Notes: generated by a model from the sequence alone, not told the origin. Counted from the stretch's first letter, positions 7,126-15,664 are shown. The stretch is 25,647 nt of DNA from an uncultured Lachnospiraceae bacterium (GCA_900546495.1 URDN01000036.1:1-25647), one strand, 5' to 3'. Numbers and translations: made by a program.

Positions 7126-8619
7126 TTATTCTCCCATTTTAAGAAACTCTTTTACCACCTTCGGCATTTCCGCAACTTCGCATACGGTCTTATGAAGTAC
7201 TTCTGCACTGCGGATATCCTCGATGGCCTGCGGAACTTTAACGTTCGCAATCCTGGAGAGTTCGTCTACCAGTTCAAAATCTGTCATGGAATCATATTTC
7301 TCATCAATAGCATCCATAACACTTCTTGTAAATTTGAACGGGCTTGCAGTAGAAGCGATGACTGTTTTTGTCTCATCCTTTGTCTCTGCTTTATATTTTC
7401 CGTATACGCCGGCTGCTACTGCTGTATGTGTATCAATAACATAACCTGTCTTCTCATATAATGAAGATATTACTTCTGCTGTCTCTTTCTCCGTTGTGTA
7501 ATTGCCGTAGAAGTTCTCTAACTGCGCCTTCATCTCGTCTGTGATGACATATTTTCCATCTTTGGATAATGCTGCCATCAGTTTTGCATTCTCATCTGCG
7601 CTCTCACCGGCAATGCGGTAGATCAGACGTTCTAAGTTGCTGGAGATCAGAATGTCCATCGACGGTGAAGAAGTCAGGATAAATTCACGGTTTTTGTCGT
7701 ATTCTCCGGTGCGGAAGAAATCGTATAATACTTTGTTCTCATTGGATGCGCAGATTAGTTTTGCAATCGGAAGTCCCATATTTTTTGCATAATATGCTGC
7801 TAAAATATTACCAAAGTTTCCGGTCGGAACTACTACATTAATTGGCTCACCCTCAGCAATTCTGCCGTTTGCATACATTTTTGCATATGCATATACATAG
7901 TAAACGATCTGCGGAACCAAACGTCCGATATTGATGGAGTTTGCGGAGGAGAAACGGTATCCTGCCTGAAGCAGTTCTTCTTTCATCTCCGGATCAGAAA
8001 ACATCTGTTTTACACCAGTCTGCGCCTGATCAAAGTTTCCGTGGATTCCTACAACGAATGTATTATCACCTTTCTGGGTCACCATCTGCTTTTCCTGAAT
8101 CGGGCTGACACCGTTTTTCGGATAAAATACAATGATCTTGGTTCCTTCTACATCTGCGAAACCTGCCAGCGCTGCTTTGCCGGTATCTCCGGAAGTAGCG
8201 GTCAGAATAACAATATCCTCTTTTACCTCATTTTTGCGGGCTGCTGTGATCAGCAGGTGCGGAAGAATGGATAATGCCATATCTTTGAATGCAATGGTTG
8301 CACCGTGGAACAGTTCCAGATAATAAGCTCCGTCTGCTTCTACTAACGGTGCGATCTCCGGTGTGTCAAATTTGGAATCATACGCACGATTGATACAGTT
8401 TTTCAGTTCTTCCTCTGTAAAATCTGTTAAAAATCTGCTCATCACTGCATATGCAGTCTCCTGATAACTCATTTTTGCCAATTCCTCTACCGGAATGTCC
8501 AGTTTCGGAATCTCTGTCGGCACATACAATCCTCCATGCTTTGCCAGTCCGTTTAAAATTGCCTGGGAGGCAGTTACTTTCTCTGATGCATCTCTGGTAT
8601 TTGCATATAAAATTGCCAT
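7126..8619 (-). CDS. thrC: Threonine synthase
   Basis: This pyridoxal-phosphate enzyme converts O-phosphohomoserine to threonine and phosphate in the cytoplasm. From the preferred start it has 497 residues, matching the longer bacterial ThrC type. The N-terminal YANTRD...GGLYVPTEIP is characteristic. The PLP lysine is K112 in HGATIAFKDMALS, and the phosphate-binding segment ATSGDTGKAALAGF and PTGNFGNILAAY follow. The ATG at 8619 has AGGAAG nearby; an upstream in-frame ATG at 8706 would add 29 basic residues without a good site. The gap to leuD is 129 bases with no strong terminator, so it may be read from the leu genes, but it need not be. Confidence 0.97.
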   Translation of the reverse strand: MAILYANTRDASEKVTASQAILNGLAKHGGLYVPTEIPKLDIPVEELAKMSYQETAYAVMSRFLTDFTEEELKNCINRAYDSKFDTPEIAPLVEADGAYYLELFHGATIAFKDMALSILPHLLITAARKNEVKEDIVILTATSGDTGKAALAGFADVEGTKIIVFYPKNGVSPIQEKQMVTQKGDNTFVVGIHGNFDQAQTGVKQMFSDPEMKEELLQAGYRFSSANSINIGRLVPQIVYYVYAYAKMYANGRIAEGEPINVVVPTGNFGNILAAYYAKNMGLPIAKLICASNENKVLYDFFRTGEYDKNREFILTSSPSMDILISSNLERLIYRIAGESADENAKLMAALSKDGKYVITDEMKAQLENFYGNYTTEKETAEVISSLYEKTGYVIDTHTAVAAGVYGKYKAETKDETKTVIASTASPFKFTRSVMDAIDEKYDSMTDFELVDELSRIANVKVPQAIEDIRSAEVLHKTVCEVAEMPKVVKEFLKMGE

Positions 8620-8748
8620 AATTTCTTCCTTTCTGTCTGCTGTCTCGCTTTTTCTACTCTCACATAAAATTTTCATCCGGTATTTCCACAATTTTCTCCT
8701 GATCATACACAGAAGCTATTGTTCTGGAAAACACCTCACAGATCACAA

Positions 8749-9243
8749 TTATTTTCGTTTGCTGTTAATATAATTTACCAGACCTTCACTGTCAATGATT
8801 TTCTGCATAAATGGTGGAAAAGCCTGTCCCTGATACTCGGTTCCTTTTGTACGGTCATAGATTTTACCACTGTCGAAATCGATTTCTACCTCATCGCCTT
8901 CCTCGATCTCACGGGATGCTTCCGGGCACTCAATGATCGGAAGTCCGATATTGATGGAATTACGATAAAAAATACGTGCAAATGTCTCTGCAATAATGCA
9001 GCTTACACCTGCGGTCTTTAAACATAACGGTGCATGTTCTCTGGAAGAACCGCATCCAAAGTTCTTTCTTGCCACGATAATGTCACCCGGCTGTACACGC
9101 TGTGTAAAGGTCGGATCGATGTCAACCATTGCGTGGGTTGCCAGTTCCTGAGCGTCAAATGAATTCAGATATCTTGCCGGGATGATTACGTCTGTATCTA
9201 CGTTGTCACCATATTTAAATACATGTCCTTTTGCTGCTTTCAT
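8749..9243 (-). CDS. leuD: 3-isopropylmalate dehydratase small subunit
   Basis: It is the swivelling small chain of isopropylmalate isomerase, which turns 2-isopropylmalate into 3-isopropylmalate in leucine synthesis. It has 164 residues, the size of the short LeuD form. Family segments GDNVDTDVIIPARYL and the active-site KNFGCGSSREHAPLC are present. Its ATG overlaps the leuC stop by one base (TAATG), so translation is coupled and equal subunit synthesis is likely. leuA and leuB are not in the window. Confidence 0.96.
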   Translation of the reverse strand: MKAAKGHVFKYGDNVDTDVIIPARYLNSFDAQELATHAMVDIDPTFTQRVQPGDIIVARKNFGCGSSREHAPLCLKTAGVSCIIAETFARIFYRNSINIGLPIIECPEASREIEEGDEVEIDFDSGKIYDRTKGTEYQGQAFPPFMQKIIDSEGLVNYINSKRK

Positions 9244-10517
9244 TATTTGTCACCTACTTTCTCAGGATTTGCAATATAACCTGCAATCGCACTAGCTGCT
9301 GCCACTTCCGGGGATGCCAGATAGATCAGGGACTCTACATCTCCCATTCTTCCGACAAAGTTACGGTTTGTGGTAGATACACATTTCTCACCCGGAGCCA
9401 TAACACCCATATGACCGCCCATACATGGTCCGCAACTTGGTGTATTAAATGCACAGCCTGCATCGATAAAGATATCAACAAGACCTTCTTTGATACATTC
9501 TTTGTATACTTCCTGTGTAGCAGGAACAACCATAACACGTACATCCGGATGAACGGTATGGCCTTTTAAGATTGCTGCCGCCTTTCTCATATCGGAAATA
9601 CGTCCATTTGTACATGATCCGATCACTACCTGATCGATCTTGATCGGCTCCATAGCCTCTACTTCATCAATTGTCTTTGCATTGCCCGGAAGATGTGGAA
9701 ATGCAACGGTTGGACGGACTTCAGACAGATCAATCTCAACGACCTGATCATACTGTGCATCTTCATCCGGCTCATAAACGGTATACTGTTTATCCGAATG
9801 AGCGTCCATGTAAGCTCTGGTCTGGTCATCTACGATAAAGATACCATTTTTAGCACCTGCTTCAATCGCCATGTTTGCCATAGTGAAACGGTCATCCATG
9901 GTCAGGTTTGCGATACCATCGCCGACAAACTCCATAGATTTGTATAATGCGCCATCTACACCGATCTTGCCGATGATGTGGATAATAACGTCTTTTCCGC
10001 TGACATACGGACCCGGTTTTCCAGTCAGTACGAATTTAATCGCGGACGGAACCTTGAACCAGAGTTCTCCGGTTGCCATACCTGTTGCGATATCAGTAGT
10101 TCCTACACCGGTGGAAAATGCACCAAGTGCACCATATGTACAGGTATGAGAATCTGCACCGATGATACATTCACCGGCTACAACGATTCCATACTCCGGT
10201 AAAATTGCATGCTCTACACCACATTTTCCTTGTACCAGATACCATTTCAGTCCCTGCTCTTTTGCAAAATCCTGAATAGATCTGGAGTTGATCGCGGATT
10301 TGATATCCTTATTCGGCGTAAAATGATCCGGTACCAGTACTACTTTATCCTTATCAAATACTTTGTCTGCCATCTGTCGAAAAATCGGCAGCGCCATCGG
10401 ACCTGTAATATCATTTGCCATAACAACATCCAGTTTTGCTTCGATTAACTGACCGGCTGTTACAGAATCAAGTCCTGCATGGGCAGCAAGAATTTTCTGT
10501 GTCATAGTCATTCCCAT
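9243..10517 (-). CDS. leuC: 3-isopropylmalate dehydratase large subunit
   Basis: The aconitase-type catalytic chain carries a [4Fe-4S] cluster and works with LeuD in leucine synthesis. It has 424 residues. Cluster cysteines are C302 (VIGSCTNGR), C362 and C365 (TPSCGPCMGGHMG), and the aconitase segment ADSHTCTYGALGAF is at 121-134. The ATG at 10517 has GGAGG seven bases upstream; an in-frame ATG at 10541 lies upstream of that site and is rejected. A promoter with nested inverted repeats lies 35-60 bases upstream. No leucine T-box is visible. Confidence 0.97.
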   Translation of the reverse strand: MGMTMTQKILAAHAGLDSVTAGQLIEAKLDVVMANDITGPMALPIFRQMADKVFDKDKVVLVPDHFTPNKDIKSAINSRSIQDFAKEQGLKWYLVQGKCGVEHAILPEYGIVVAGECIIGADSHTCTYGALGAFSTGVGTTDIATGMATGELWFKVPSAIKFVLTGKPGPYVSGKDVIIHIIGKIGVDGALYKSMEFVGDGIANLTMDDRFTMANMAIEAGAKNGIFIVDDQTRAYMDAHSDKQYTVYEPDEDAQYDQVVEIDLSEVRPTVAFPHLPGNAKTIDEVEAMEPIKIDQVVIGSCTNGRISDMRKAAAILKGHTVHPDVRVMVVPATQEVYKECIKEGLVDIFIDAGCAFNTPSCGPCMGGHMGVMAPGEKCVSTTNRNFVGRMGDVESLIYLASPEVAAASAIAGYIANPEKVGDK

Positions 10518-10540
10518 TGTATGTTCCTCCTTATGTTTCA

Positions 10541-10579
10541 CAGTAAAATATATTTTATCACTTTACTGTAGTAAATCAA
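10541..10579 (-). promoter_or_regulatory. leuC promoter with overlapping inverted repeats
   Basis: On the minus strand TTGATT (10579-10574) and TAAAAT (10557-10552) are 16 bases apart. Two inverted repeats overlap it: TTTAC-tgta-GTAAA (10562-10575) inside the spacer, and CAGTAAA / TTTACTG (10541-10547 with 10562-10568) around the -10. Sites like this usually bind a repressor, here perhaps for leucine supply. No regulator is assigned. Confidence 0.5.
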
Positions 10580-10625
10580 CTCATTAAACAATATTTTATC
10601 ATACACATTTTCAGAATACAAGAGT

Positions 10626-10935
10626 CAAGCGGATATTCGCAATCCGCTTACGCTACTTGCGTTACAGTTCACTCATCACATGGATTCAGGTAATGATCAT
10701 GCTTGCATGAGGAATTACCTGGATACATAGTGATGAAGGGAGCGCCTTTTTATGAGCAAAAACAGTAGCAAAGCTACGGAGAAGCCCGAAAGGGCGTTTT
10801 GCGAATGGCGCGTGTGAACAGTAACCTACTTGCTCATAACCAAATAGCTGCTATGCAGCTTATCAGAAGGTTATACATTCCCTTCTGATAAAGAGAAGCC
10901 CTTCCCTGCTTATTGCTTTACGCAATCAAAGCAGG
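10626..10935. other. String of hairpins, possible structured RNA or composite repeat
   Basis: No gene is visible in this stretch between the ilvC terminator and the leuC promoter. It holds consecutive strong hairpins. First, AGCGGAT / ATCCGCT. Second, a long one at 10673-10736 with TCATCAC/GTGATGA outside, CAGGTAAT/ATTACCTG in the middle and CATGC/GCATG inside. Third, a 10-bp stem TTATGAGCAA / TTGCTCATAA (10750-10839) enclosing GTAGC-aaa-GCTAC and GCCC-GAAA-GGGC. Fourth, TTATCAGAAGG / CCTTCTGATAA (10860-10891). Fifth, CCTGCTT..ATTGC / GCAAT..AAGCAGG (10905-10935). Nearly all bases belong to a stem. The GAAA loop reads as GNRA on the plus strand. I do not recognise a known RNA family. Confidence 0.55.
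10628..10660 (+). repeat. 33-base module shared with 22108-22140
   Basis: This stretch matches 22108-22140 at 30 of 33 positions and includes the hairpin AGCGGAT...ATCCGCT followed by CGCTACTTGC. Finding it at two unrelated sites marks it as a dispersed repeat module. Confidence 0.65.
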
Positions 10936-10954
10936 AGGACTTCCTTCATTTAGT

Positions 10955-10985
10955 TAAAAAAGAGGGCTGCGCATGCGCAACCCCC
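10955..10985 (-). terminator. Terminator of ilvN-ilvC
   Basis: On the minus strand GGGTTGCGCATGCGCAGCCC forms a near-perfect stem and is followed by TCTTTTTTAAC. It starts about 20 bases after the ilvC stop codon. Confidence 0.88.
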
Positions 10986-11000
10986 GTCTTGTATTTCTGA

Positions 11001-12023
11001 TTAGTTATTGATTAACTTATCTTCGCCGTTCCAGCTGTAAAGCTTACGGATCTCAGCACCAACAGCCTCTGACTGATGCTCTGCTGCTAATTTACGCATA
11101 GCTTTGAAGTGAACCTGACGTCCTGCAGGAGACATATCCAGTAAGAACTCTTTTGCAAATGTACCATCCTGAATATCGGAAAGGATTTTTTTCATTGCTT
11201 TCTTTGTATCTTCTGTAACGATCTTCGGTCCTGTTACATAATCACCATACTCAGCTGTGTTGGAAATAGAATATCTCATTCCAGCGAAACCTGACTGATA
11301 AATTAAGTCTACGATCAGTTTCATCTCATGGATACACTCAAAGTAAGCGTTTCTCGGATCATAGCCGGCCTCAACCAGAGTCTCGAAACCTGCCTGCATT
11401 AATGCACAAACACCACCGCAAAGTACTGCCTGCTCACCAAAGAGGTCTGTCTCTGTCTCTGTACGGAATGTTGTCTCAAGAACACCGGCTCTTGCTCCAC
11501 CGATAGCCAGTGAGTAAGCAAGTGCAAGATCCATAGCTTTTCCTGTAGCATCCTGCTCTACAGCTACCAGACACGGAACACCTTTGCCTGCCTGATACTC
11601 GCTTCTTACTGTATGACCCGGTCCTTTCGGAGCGATCATTGTTACATCAACATCTGCTGGCGGTTTGATGCATCCGAAATGAATATTGAAACCATGAGCG
11701 AACATCAGCATATTACCTGCCTCAAGGTTCGGCTCAATGTCTTTTTTATACATATCTGCCTGAAGCTCATCATTGATCAGGATCATAATGATATCTGCTC
11801 TTTTTGCTGCCTCTGCTGCTGTATATACTTTGAAGCCCTGTGCCTCTGCTTTTGCCCAGGATTTGCTTCCTTCATAAAGACCGATGATTACATCACATCC
11901 GGAATCTTTTGCGTTTAATGCGTGTGCATGTCCCTGGCTGCCATAGCCGATAACTGCGATTGTTTTGCCCTCTAAAAGAGAAAGGTTACAATCTTCCTGG
12001 TAATAAATCTTTGCGTTTGCCAT
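11001..12023 (-). CDS. ilvC: Ketol-acid reductoisomerase
   Basis: It isomerises and reduces acetolactate and acetohydroxybutyrate in valine, leucine and isoleucine synthesis, using Mg2+ and a nicotinamide cofactor. It has 340 residues, a class I (short) KARI. The Rossmann segment GYGSQGHAHALN is at 26-37. Metal residues D193 and E197 (TDLFGEQAV) and E229 and E233 (ECIHEMKLI) are in place, as is H110 in FAHGFN. The cofactor loop after beta-2 reads IGLYEGSKSWAKA, with Tyr where NADPH enzymes often have Arg but with both serines kept. The ATG at 12023 has GGAGG seven bases upstream; an upstream ATG at 12044 lies before that site. It is 29 bases downstream of ilvN and ends at a strong terminator. 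Confidence 0.97.
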   Translation of the reverse strand: MANAKIYYQEDCNLSLLEGKTIAVIGYGSQGHAHALNAKDSGCDVIIGLYEGSKSWAKAEAQGFKVYTAAEAAKRADIIMILINDELQADMYKKDIEPNLEAGNMLMFAHGFNIHFGCIKPPADVDVTMIAPKGPGHTVRSEYQAGKGVPCLVAVEQDATGKAMDLALAYSLAIGGARAGVLETTFRTETETDLFGEQAVLCGGVCALMQAGFETLVEAGYDPRNAYFECIHEMKLIVDLIYQSGFAGMRYSISNTAEYGDYVTGPKIVTEDTKKAMKKILSDIQDGTFAKEFLLDMSPAGRQVHFKAMRKLAAEHQSEAVGAEIRKLYSWNGEDKLINN

Positions 12024-12052
12024 TGTCTTATCCTCCATTTGCAAATGATTAT

Positions 12053-12553
12053 TTAATCTATAATAGTAACATCCAAAGAACCTCTGCTCAGTCCGGTAAT
12101 TCCGGTACGAGCCAATTCAAGAATGTCATATCCTCTCAACAAATCCAAAAAAGCATCAAGCTTACTTTGGCCACCGGTCAATTCGATCACCATGGAATCA
12201 TTAGAGACATCCACGATCTTCGCCCGGAAAATATTAGCAACAGAAAGTACTGCCTGACGCTGTGTATCATTGATCTTTATCTTTACAAGGATCAGTTCAC
12301 GGCATACGGACTCTCCATCCTGAAGTTTTTTAATGTCAATTACATCTTCCAGTTTCGCCAGCTGCTTTTCAATCTGTTCCAGAATCTGTTCATCTCCACT
12401 GGAAACTACTGTAATTCTGGTAAATCTCGGATCTGCTGTCACGCCTGCGGAAAAACTGTCTATATTATATCCACGTCGGCTGAACAGTCCGGAAATATGG
12501 CTTAAAACACCGGAAGTATTCTCAACTAACAGAGATAACACCTGTTTTCTCAT
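12053..12553 (-). CDS. ilvN: Acetolactate synthase small (regulatory) subunit
   Basis: This is the regulatory chain of acetohydroxyacid synthase; it raises activity of the catalytic chain and gives feedback inhibition by valine. It has 166 residues, typical of IlvN/IlvH. The N-terminal ACT domain reads LSLLVENTSGVLSHISGLFSRRGYNI, and the second, C-terminal domain spans about 80-160. The catalytic ilvB is not in the window; upstream on the same strand is a HAD phosphatase. The start has AAAGGTGG upstream and follows a near-consensus promoter with a short leader, so no attenuator of any length fits. Confidence 0.96.
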   Translation of the reverse strand: MRKQVLSLLVENTSGVLSHISGLFSRRGYNIDSFSAGVTADPRFTRITVVSSGDEQILEQIEKQLAKLEDVIDIKKLQDGESVCRELILVKIKINDTQRQAVLSVANIFRAKIVDVSNDSMVIELTGGQSKLDAFLDLLRGYDILELARTGITGLSRGSLDVTIID

Positions 12554-12582
12554 GTGAAAACCACCTTTCTACGTTACTGCAC

Positions 12583-12611
12583 ATTCTAGCAACATCTATT
12601 TTCTTTGTCAA
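12583..12611 (-). promoter_or_regulatory. Strong promoter of ilvN-ilvC
   Basis: On the minus strand a perfect TTGACA (12611-12606) and TAGAAT (12588-12583) are 17 bases apart. Transcription should begin near 12576, giving a leader of about 23 bases. Confidence 0.85.
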
Positions 12612-12653
12612 GTGTATGGTTTACCCGATTTTGTCTATTTTGCGAATATTTTA

Positions 12654-13295
12654 TTACAGTTCCAGTATATTTATAAGTTCCTCAAAAGAGTCCAGCTTTC
12701 GATACAGTAACCGGGAAAGCTCTGCATCCGGTTGGGTCAGATCCGGGATCATAATGGTACGGCATCCGGCTGCATGTGCTGACATCACACCGTTTGGAGA
12801 ATCCTCAACCGCATAGCAGTTTTCCGGCTGAACCTCTAATACCTCGCAGGCATGCAGATACACATCCGGAGCCGGTTTTCCACGTTTTACCATAGATGCA
12901 CTGATCACACGGTCAAAAAACGGCAGCAGACCTGCCAGTTTCAGATTGCTGACTGCCTGTTCCTGTCCGGTGGCTGTCACAACTGCCATGGAATATCCCA
13001 TCTGACGCAGTTTTTCCAGCGTCTGTGGCACCTGCGGCTTCACCGGAATCTCATTTGTCAGCATATTCTTCATCAGATTCATTCTCTCCTGACGGATCGC
13101 ATGGTAATCCACGTCTTCTCCAAACCACTCCTGAAATTGGGCAACATTATACGGTGCGCCAAGGCTTCTCAATTTCAGCACTTCTGACGCATCCAGCTCA
13201 TATCCGGCATCCGCGATTGCCTTGCGCCACGCCCACTGATAATGCTTTTCCGTATCAAATAGAGTTCCATCCATATCAAACAAAATCATATTCAT
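12654..13295 (-). CDS. HAD-superfamily phosphatase, beta-phosphoglucomutase-like
   Basis: A 213-residue cytoplasmic HAD enzyme of subfamily IA. All four motifs are visible: DMDGT with nucleophile D7 and acid D9, T107 in VVTATG, K140 in KRGKPAPD, and E164-D165 in AVEDSPNG. A helical cap lies between motif I and II (about 16-85). Such proteins are sugar-phosphate or nucleotide phosphatases or phosphoglucomutases, and the substrate cannot be told from sequence. It is 53 bases downstream of the purine-type permease on the same strand, so a nucleotide or nucleoside-phosphate substrate is possible, but that is inference. An ATG two codons later is an equally good start. Confidence 0.88.
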   Translation of the reverse strand: MNMILFDMDGTLFDTEKHYQWAWRKAIADAGYELDASEVLKLRSLGAPYNVAQFQEWFGEDVDYHAIRQERMNLMKNMLTNEIPVKPQVPQTLEKLRQMGYSMAVVTATGQEQAVSNLKLAGLLPFFDRVISASMVKRGKPAPDVYLHACEVLEVQPENCYAVEDSPNGVMSAHAAGCRTIMIPDLTQPDAELSRLLYRKLDSFEELINILEL

Positions 13296-13348
13296 ATTTT
13301 TTCCTCACTTTTGTACTCACTCCACAGATGTTGTTTTTTTATTTCCCG

Positions 13349-14689
13349 CTACTCGCTGATTTTATCAATCTCCATATTTTTCGGCAGAATCAGGCTTAAA
13401 ATAATTGCTACCACAAATACAACTGCCACACAGTTTGCAGAAAATACATCTTTGACAATCTGTGGAAAAATATTCCAGATTTCCACTTCACTGGTGGATG
13501 TAAATCCAATTCCGATAGCCAGTGATAATGCTGCAATGGTTACGTTTCTCTGAGAAAATCCAGTTTTTGCCAGCATCTGTATACCGCTGATCATGATCGT
13601 ACCAAACATCATAATGGTACATCCGCCCAGTACGGACTGCGGCAGACTTGCAAAGAAGTTACCGATCGGCGGGAACAGACCTGCAAGGATCATAAAGACA
13701 GCACCTGTCATAATGGTAAAGCGGTTGACTACTTTTGTCATATTGACCAGACCAACATTCTGGCTGAAAGAAGTAACCGGCGGGCATCCGAATAATCCGG
13801 AAATAGAGCTTGCGAAACCATCACAGGCCAATGCTCCGGAAATCTCTTTTTCTGTGATTTCACGACCAAGACCACCGGAAACAAGTGCTGTGGAATCACC
13901 AATTGTCTCTGCTGCGGATACCATAAAAATAATAGCAACCGAAATGATCGCACTCAGGTTAAATTCCGGTCGATACGGAATCAGATGCGGCAGAGAAATC
14001 AGACCTCCATCCAACATACCGGACAGATCTATCTGTCCCATGCATAACGCAATGATATATCCTACGATCAGTCCGACCAGTACGGACAGTTGCTTTAAAT
14101 ATCCTTTTGCCACGGCATTAAAGATCAGGCAGACAGCCAATGTCACAAGTCCAAGCACAAGGTTCTGTACAGATCCGAAATCATCAGTATAACCACCGCC
14201 GAAAGAACGGGCACCTACGGTAAACAAAGAGTATCCGATGGCGGTAACTACGGATGCTGAAACCACCGGTGTGATAAAACGTTTCCAGTATTTTGCAAAC
14301 AGACCAAGGATACCTTCACAGACACCACCGACCAAAACGGCACCGATCAGCGTCGGATATCCATAGGTTCCACCCACGTAACTCAAGATGGTCACAAAGG
14401 TAAAACTTACCCCCATAACGATCGGCAGTTTTGCACCGACTTTCCATACCGGATACAGCTGGATCAACGTCGCAATACCTGCAACAAACATAGCATTCTG
14501 TAACAAAACCGCCAGTTCCTTACCGCTCAAACCGGAAGCCAGACCGATCATGGTGATCGGTGTCAGATTCGATACAAACATTGCAAGCACATGCTGCAGG
14601 CCGAAAGGAATTGCCTTCAGCAGCGGCACACGCCCATTCAACCGGTAAATATTACCGATTGTTGCATTCTCTTTTGATTTCATTTTCAT
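13349..14689 (-). CDS. NCS2-family nucleobase permease, xanthine/uric acid type
   Basis: An integral membrane symporter of the nucleobase:cation symporter-2 (NAT) family, 446 residues with about 12-14 hydrophobic segments. The family signature QNVGLVNMTK is present; Gln in the first position is typical of xanthine/uric acid rather than uracil carriers. The SAAETIGDSTA segment and the early FGLQHVLAMFVSN are also family-typical. Substrate preference between xanthine, guanine and urate is not settled. A promoter and a short CTGTC-GAAA-GACAG hairpin are in its leader. I looked for a purine riboswitch in the 210-base gap and did not see one. Confidence 0.92.
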   Translation of the reverse strand: MKMKSKENATIGNIYRLNGRVPLLKAIPFGLQHVLAMFVSNLTPITMIGLASGLSGKELAVLLQNAMFVAGIATLIQLYPVWKVGAKLPIVMGVSFTFVTILSYVGGTYGYPTLIGAVLVGGVCEGILGLFAKYWKRFITPVVSASVVTAIGYSLFTVGARSFGGGYTDDFGSVQNLVLGLVTLAVCLIFNAVAKGYLKQLSVLVGLIVGYIIALCMGQIDLSGMLDGGLISLPHLIPYRPEFNLSAIISVAIIFMVSAAETIGDSTALVSGGLGREITEKEISGALACDGFASSISGLFGCPPVTSFSQNVGLVNMTKVVNRFTIMTGAVFMILAGLFPPIGNFFASLPQSVLGGCTIMMFGTIMISGIQMLAKTGFSQRNVTIAALSLAIGIGFTSTSEVEIWNIFPQIVKDVFSANCVAVVFVVAIILSLILPKNMEIDKISE

Positions 14690-14743
14690 ACCTCTTATTT
14701 TCTTTTTTCACATGCTGTCTTTCGACAGACACAAAACACTCCC

Positions 14744-14772
14744 ATCATAACATCTATAGTTTTGTTTTGCAA
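14744..14772 (-). promoter_or_regulatory. Promoter of the NCS2 permease
   Basis: On the minus strand TTGCAA (14772-14767) and TATGAT (14749-14744) are 17 bases apart, with a predicted start near 14737. It is back-to-back with the promoter of the plus-strand hydrolase gene. Confidence 0.7.
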
Positions 14773-14789
14773 TGACAGTCTGTACTTTC

Positions 14790-14818
14790 TTGCCAATTCT
14801 TTGCCACTGTGCTATGAT
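14790..14818 (+). promoter_or_regulatory. Promoter of the hydrolase/ATP-grasp cluster
   Basis: TTGCCA (14790-14795) and TATGAT (14813-14818) are 17 bases apart on the plus strand. The predicted start near 14825 leaves a leader of about 75 bases before the first hydrolase. Confidence 0.7.
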
Positions 14819-14899
14819 AAATTGTAATAATTCAGAGCCAACACATCGATATGTTTCTGAATAATCACACAATTTTTGAATTAATAACGGAGGTTTTTT

Positions 14900-15664
14900 A
14901 TGATAGAAAAATGGGATATCACTATTCCGGAACTCACCGGAGACGAAGTGCGAAGTGCATACATCTGTCTGCCAGAAGCATACACATTTGACACCAACCA
15001 GCGGTTTCCGGTACTGTACATGTTTGACGGGCATAACCTCTTTTTTGACACTCATGCCACCTACGGAAAATCCTGGGGACTGAAAGAATATATGGAATAC
15101 ACCCATACCCCGCTGATCATCGTTGGCATCGAATGCAACCACAGCCCGGATCACGGACGGTTGCAGGAATATTCCCCTTATGACTTTACTTTACCAAAGG
15201 AAGGCAAAATAACCGGTAAGGGCAAGATCACCATGGACTGGCTGACCCGCACCTTCAAACCATACATTGATACACATTACCGAACGCTACCGGATCGGGA
15301 GCACACCTTTATCGCAGGAAGTTCCATGGGCGGACTGATGAGTATTTACGCACTTTTGCACTACAATCAGTTTTTTTCCCGTGCAGCAGCACTCTCCCCG
15401 TCCCTGTGGATTGCGCCAAACGACTTTATGCAGATGATCCGTCGTTCCCGCCCGCTTTCTGGAAGCATTTTATACATGGACTATGGAAGCCGTGAAATGA
15501 AACAGCATCGAAAAATGGACCAGTCTTTTGGTCAGGCGGCTAATCTTCTTCTGGAGAAAAACATTTATCTGGACTGCCGCATCGTACCGAACGGCGAACA
15601 TTGTGAGGCAAGCTGGGAAAAACAGATTCCGTTTTTTATGAATACACTGATGTATGATCTGTAA
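14900..15664 (+). CDS. Alpha/beta hydrolase, esterase D-like
   Basis: A 254-residue protein with no signal peptide, so probably cytoplasmic. The nucleophile elbow GSSMGG places Ser at 142. The likely acid is D194 (LYMDYGS) and the likely base H234 (NGEHCEASW). The fold opens with the strand FPVLYMFDGHNLF typical of the putative esterase/EsteraseD family (enterochelin esterase and antigen-85 relatives). Substrate unknown. The start has GGAGG upstream. It is the first of three plus-strand genes; a second, sequence-divergent hydrolase of equal length follows after about 180 bases, then an ATP-grasp enzyme. The repeated hydrolase type beside a ligase suggests acyl or peptidyl chemistry on a common substrate, which is inference. 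Confidence 0.85.
   Translation: MIEKWDITIPELTGDEVRSAYICLPEAYTFDTNQRFPVLYMFDGHNLFFDTHATYGKSWGLKEYMEYTHTPLIIVGIECNHSPDHGRLQEYSPYDFTLPKEGKITGKGKITMDWLTRTFKPYIDTHYRTLPDREHTFIAGSSMGGLMSIYALLHYNQFFSRAAALSPSLWIAPNDFMQMIRRSRPLSGSILYMDYGSREMKQHRKMDQSFGQAANLLLEKNIYLDCRIVPNGEHCEASWEKQIPFFMNTLMYDL

Noticed and set aside
13593..14192. Plus-strand reading frame of 199 codons opposite the NCS2 permease
   Set aside because: Antisense shadow of a clear transporter gene, with no domain or ribosome binding site.
14690..14899. Possible purine riboswitch before the NCS2 permease
   Set aside because: The conserved purine-aptamer core was not found; only a promoter and a short CTGTC-GAAA-GACAG hairpin are present.
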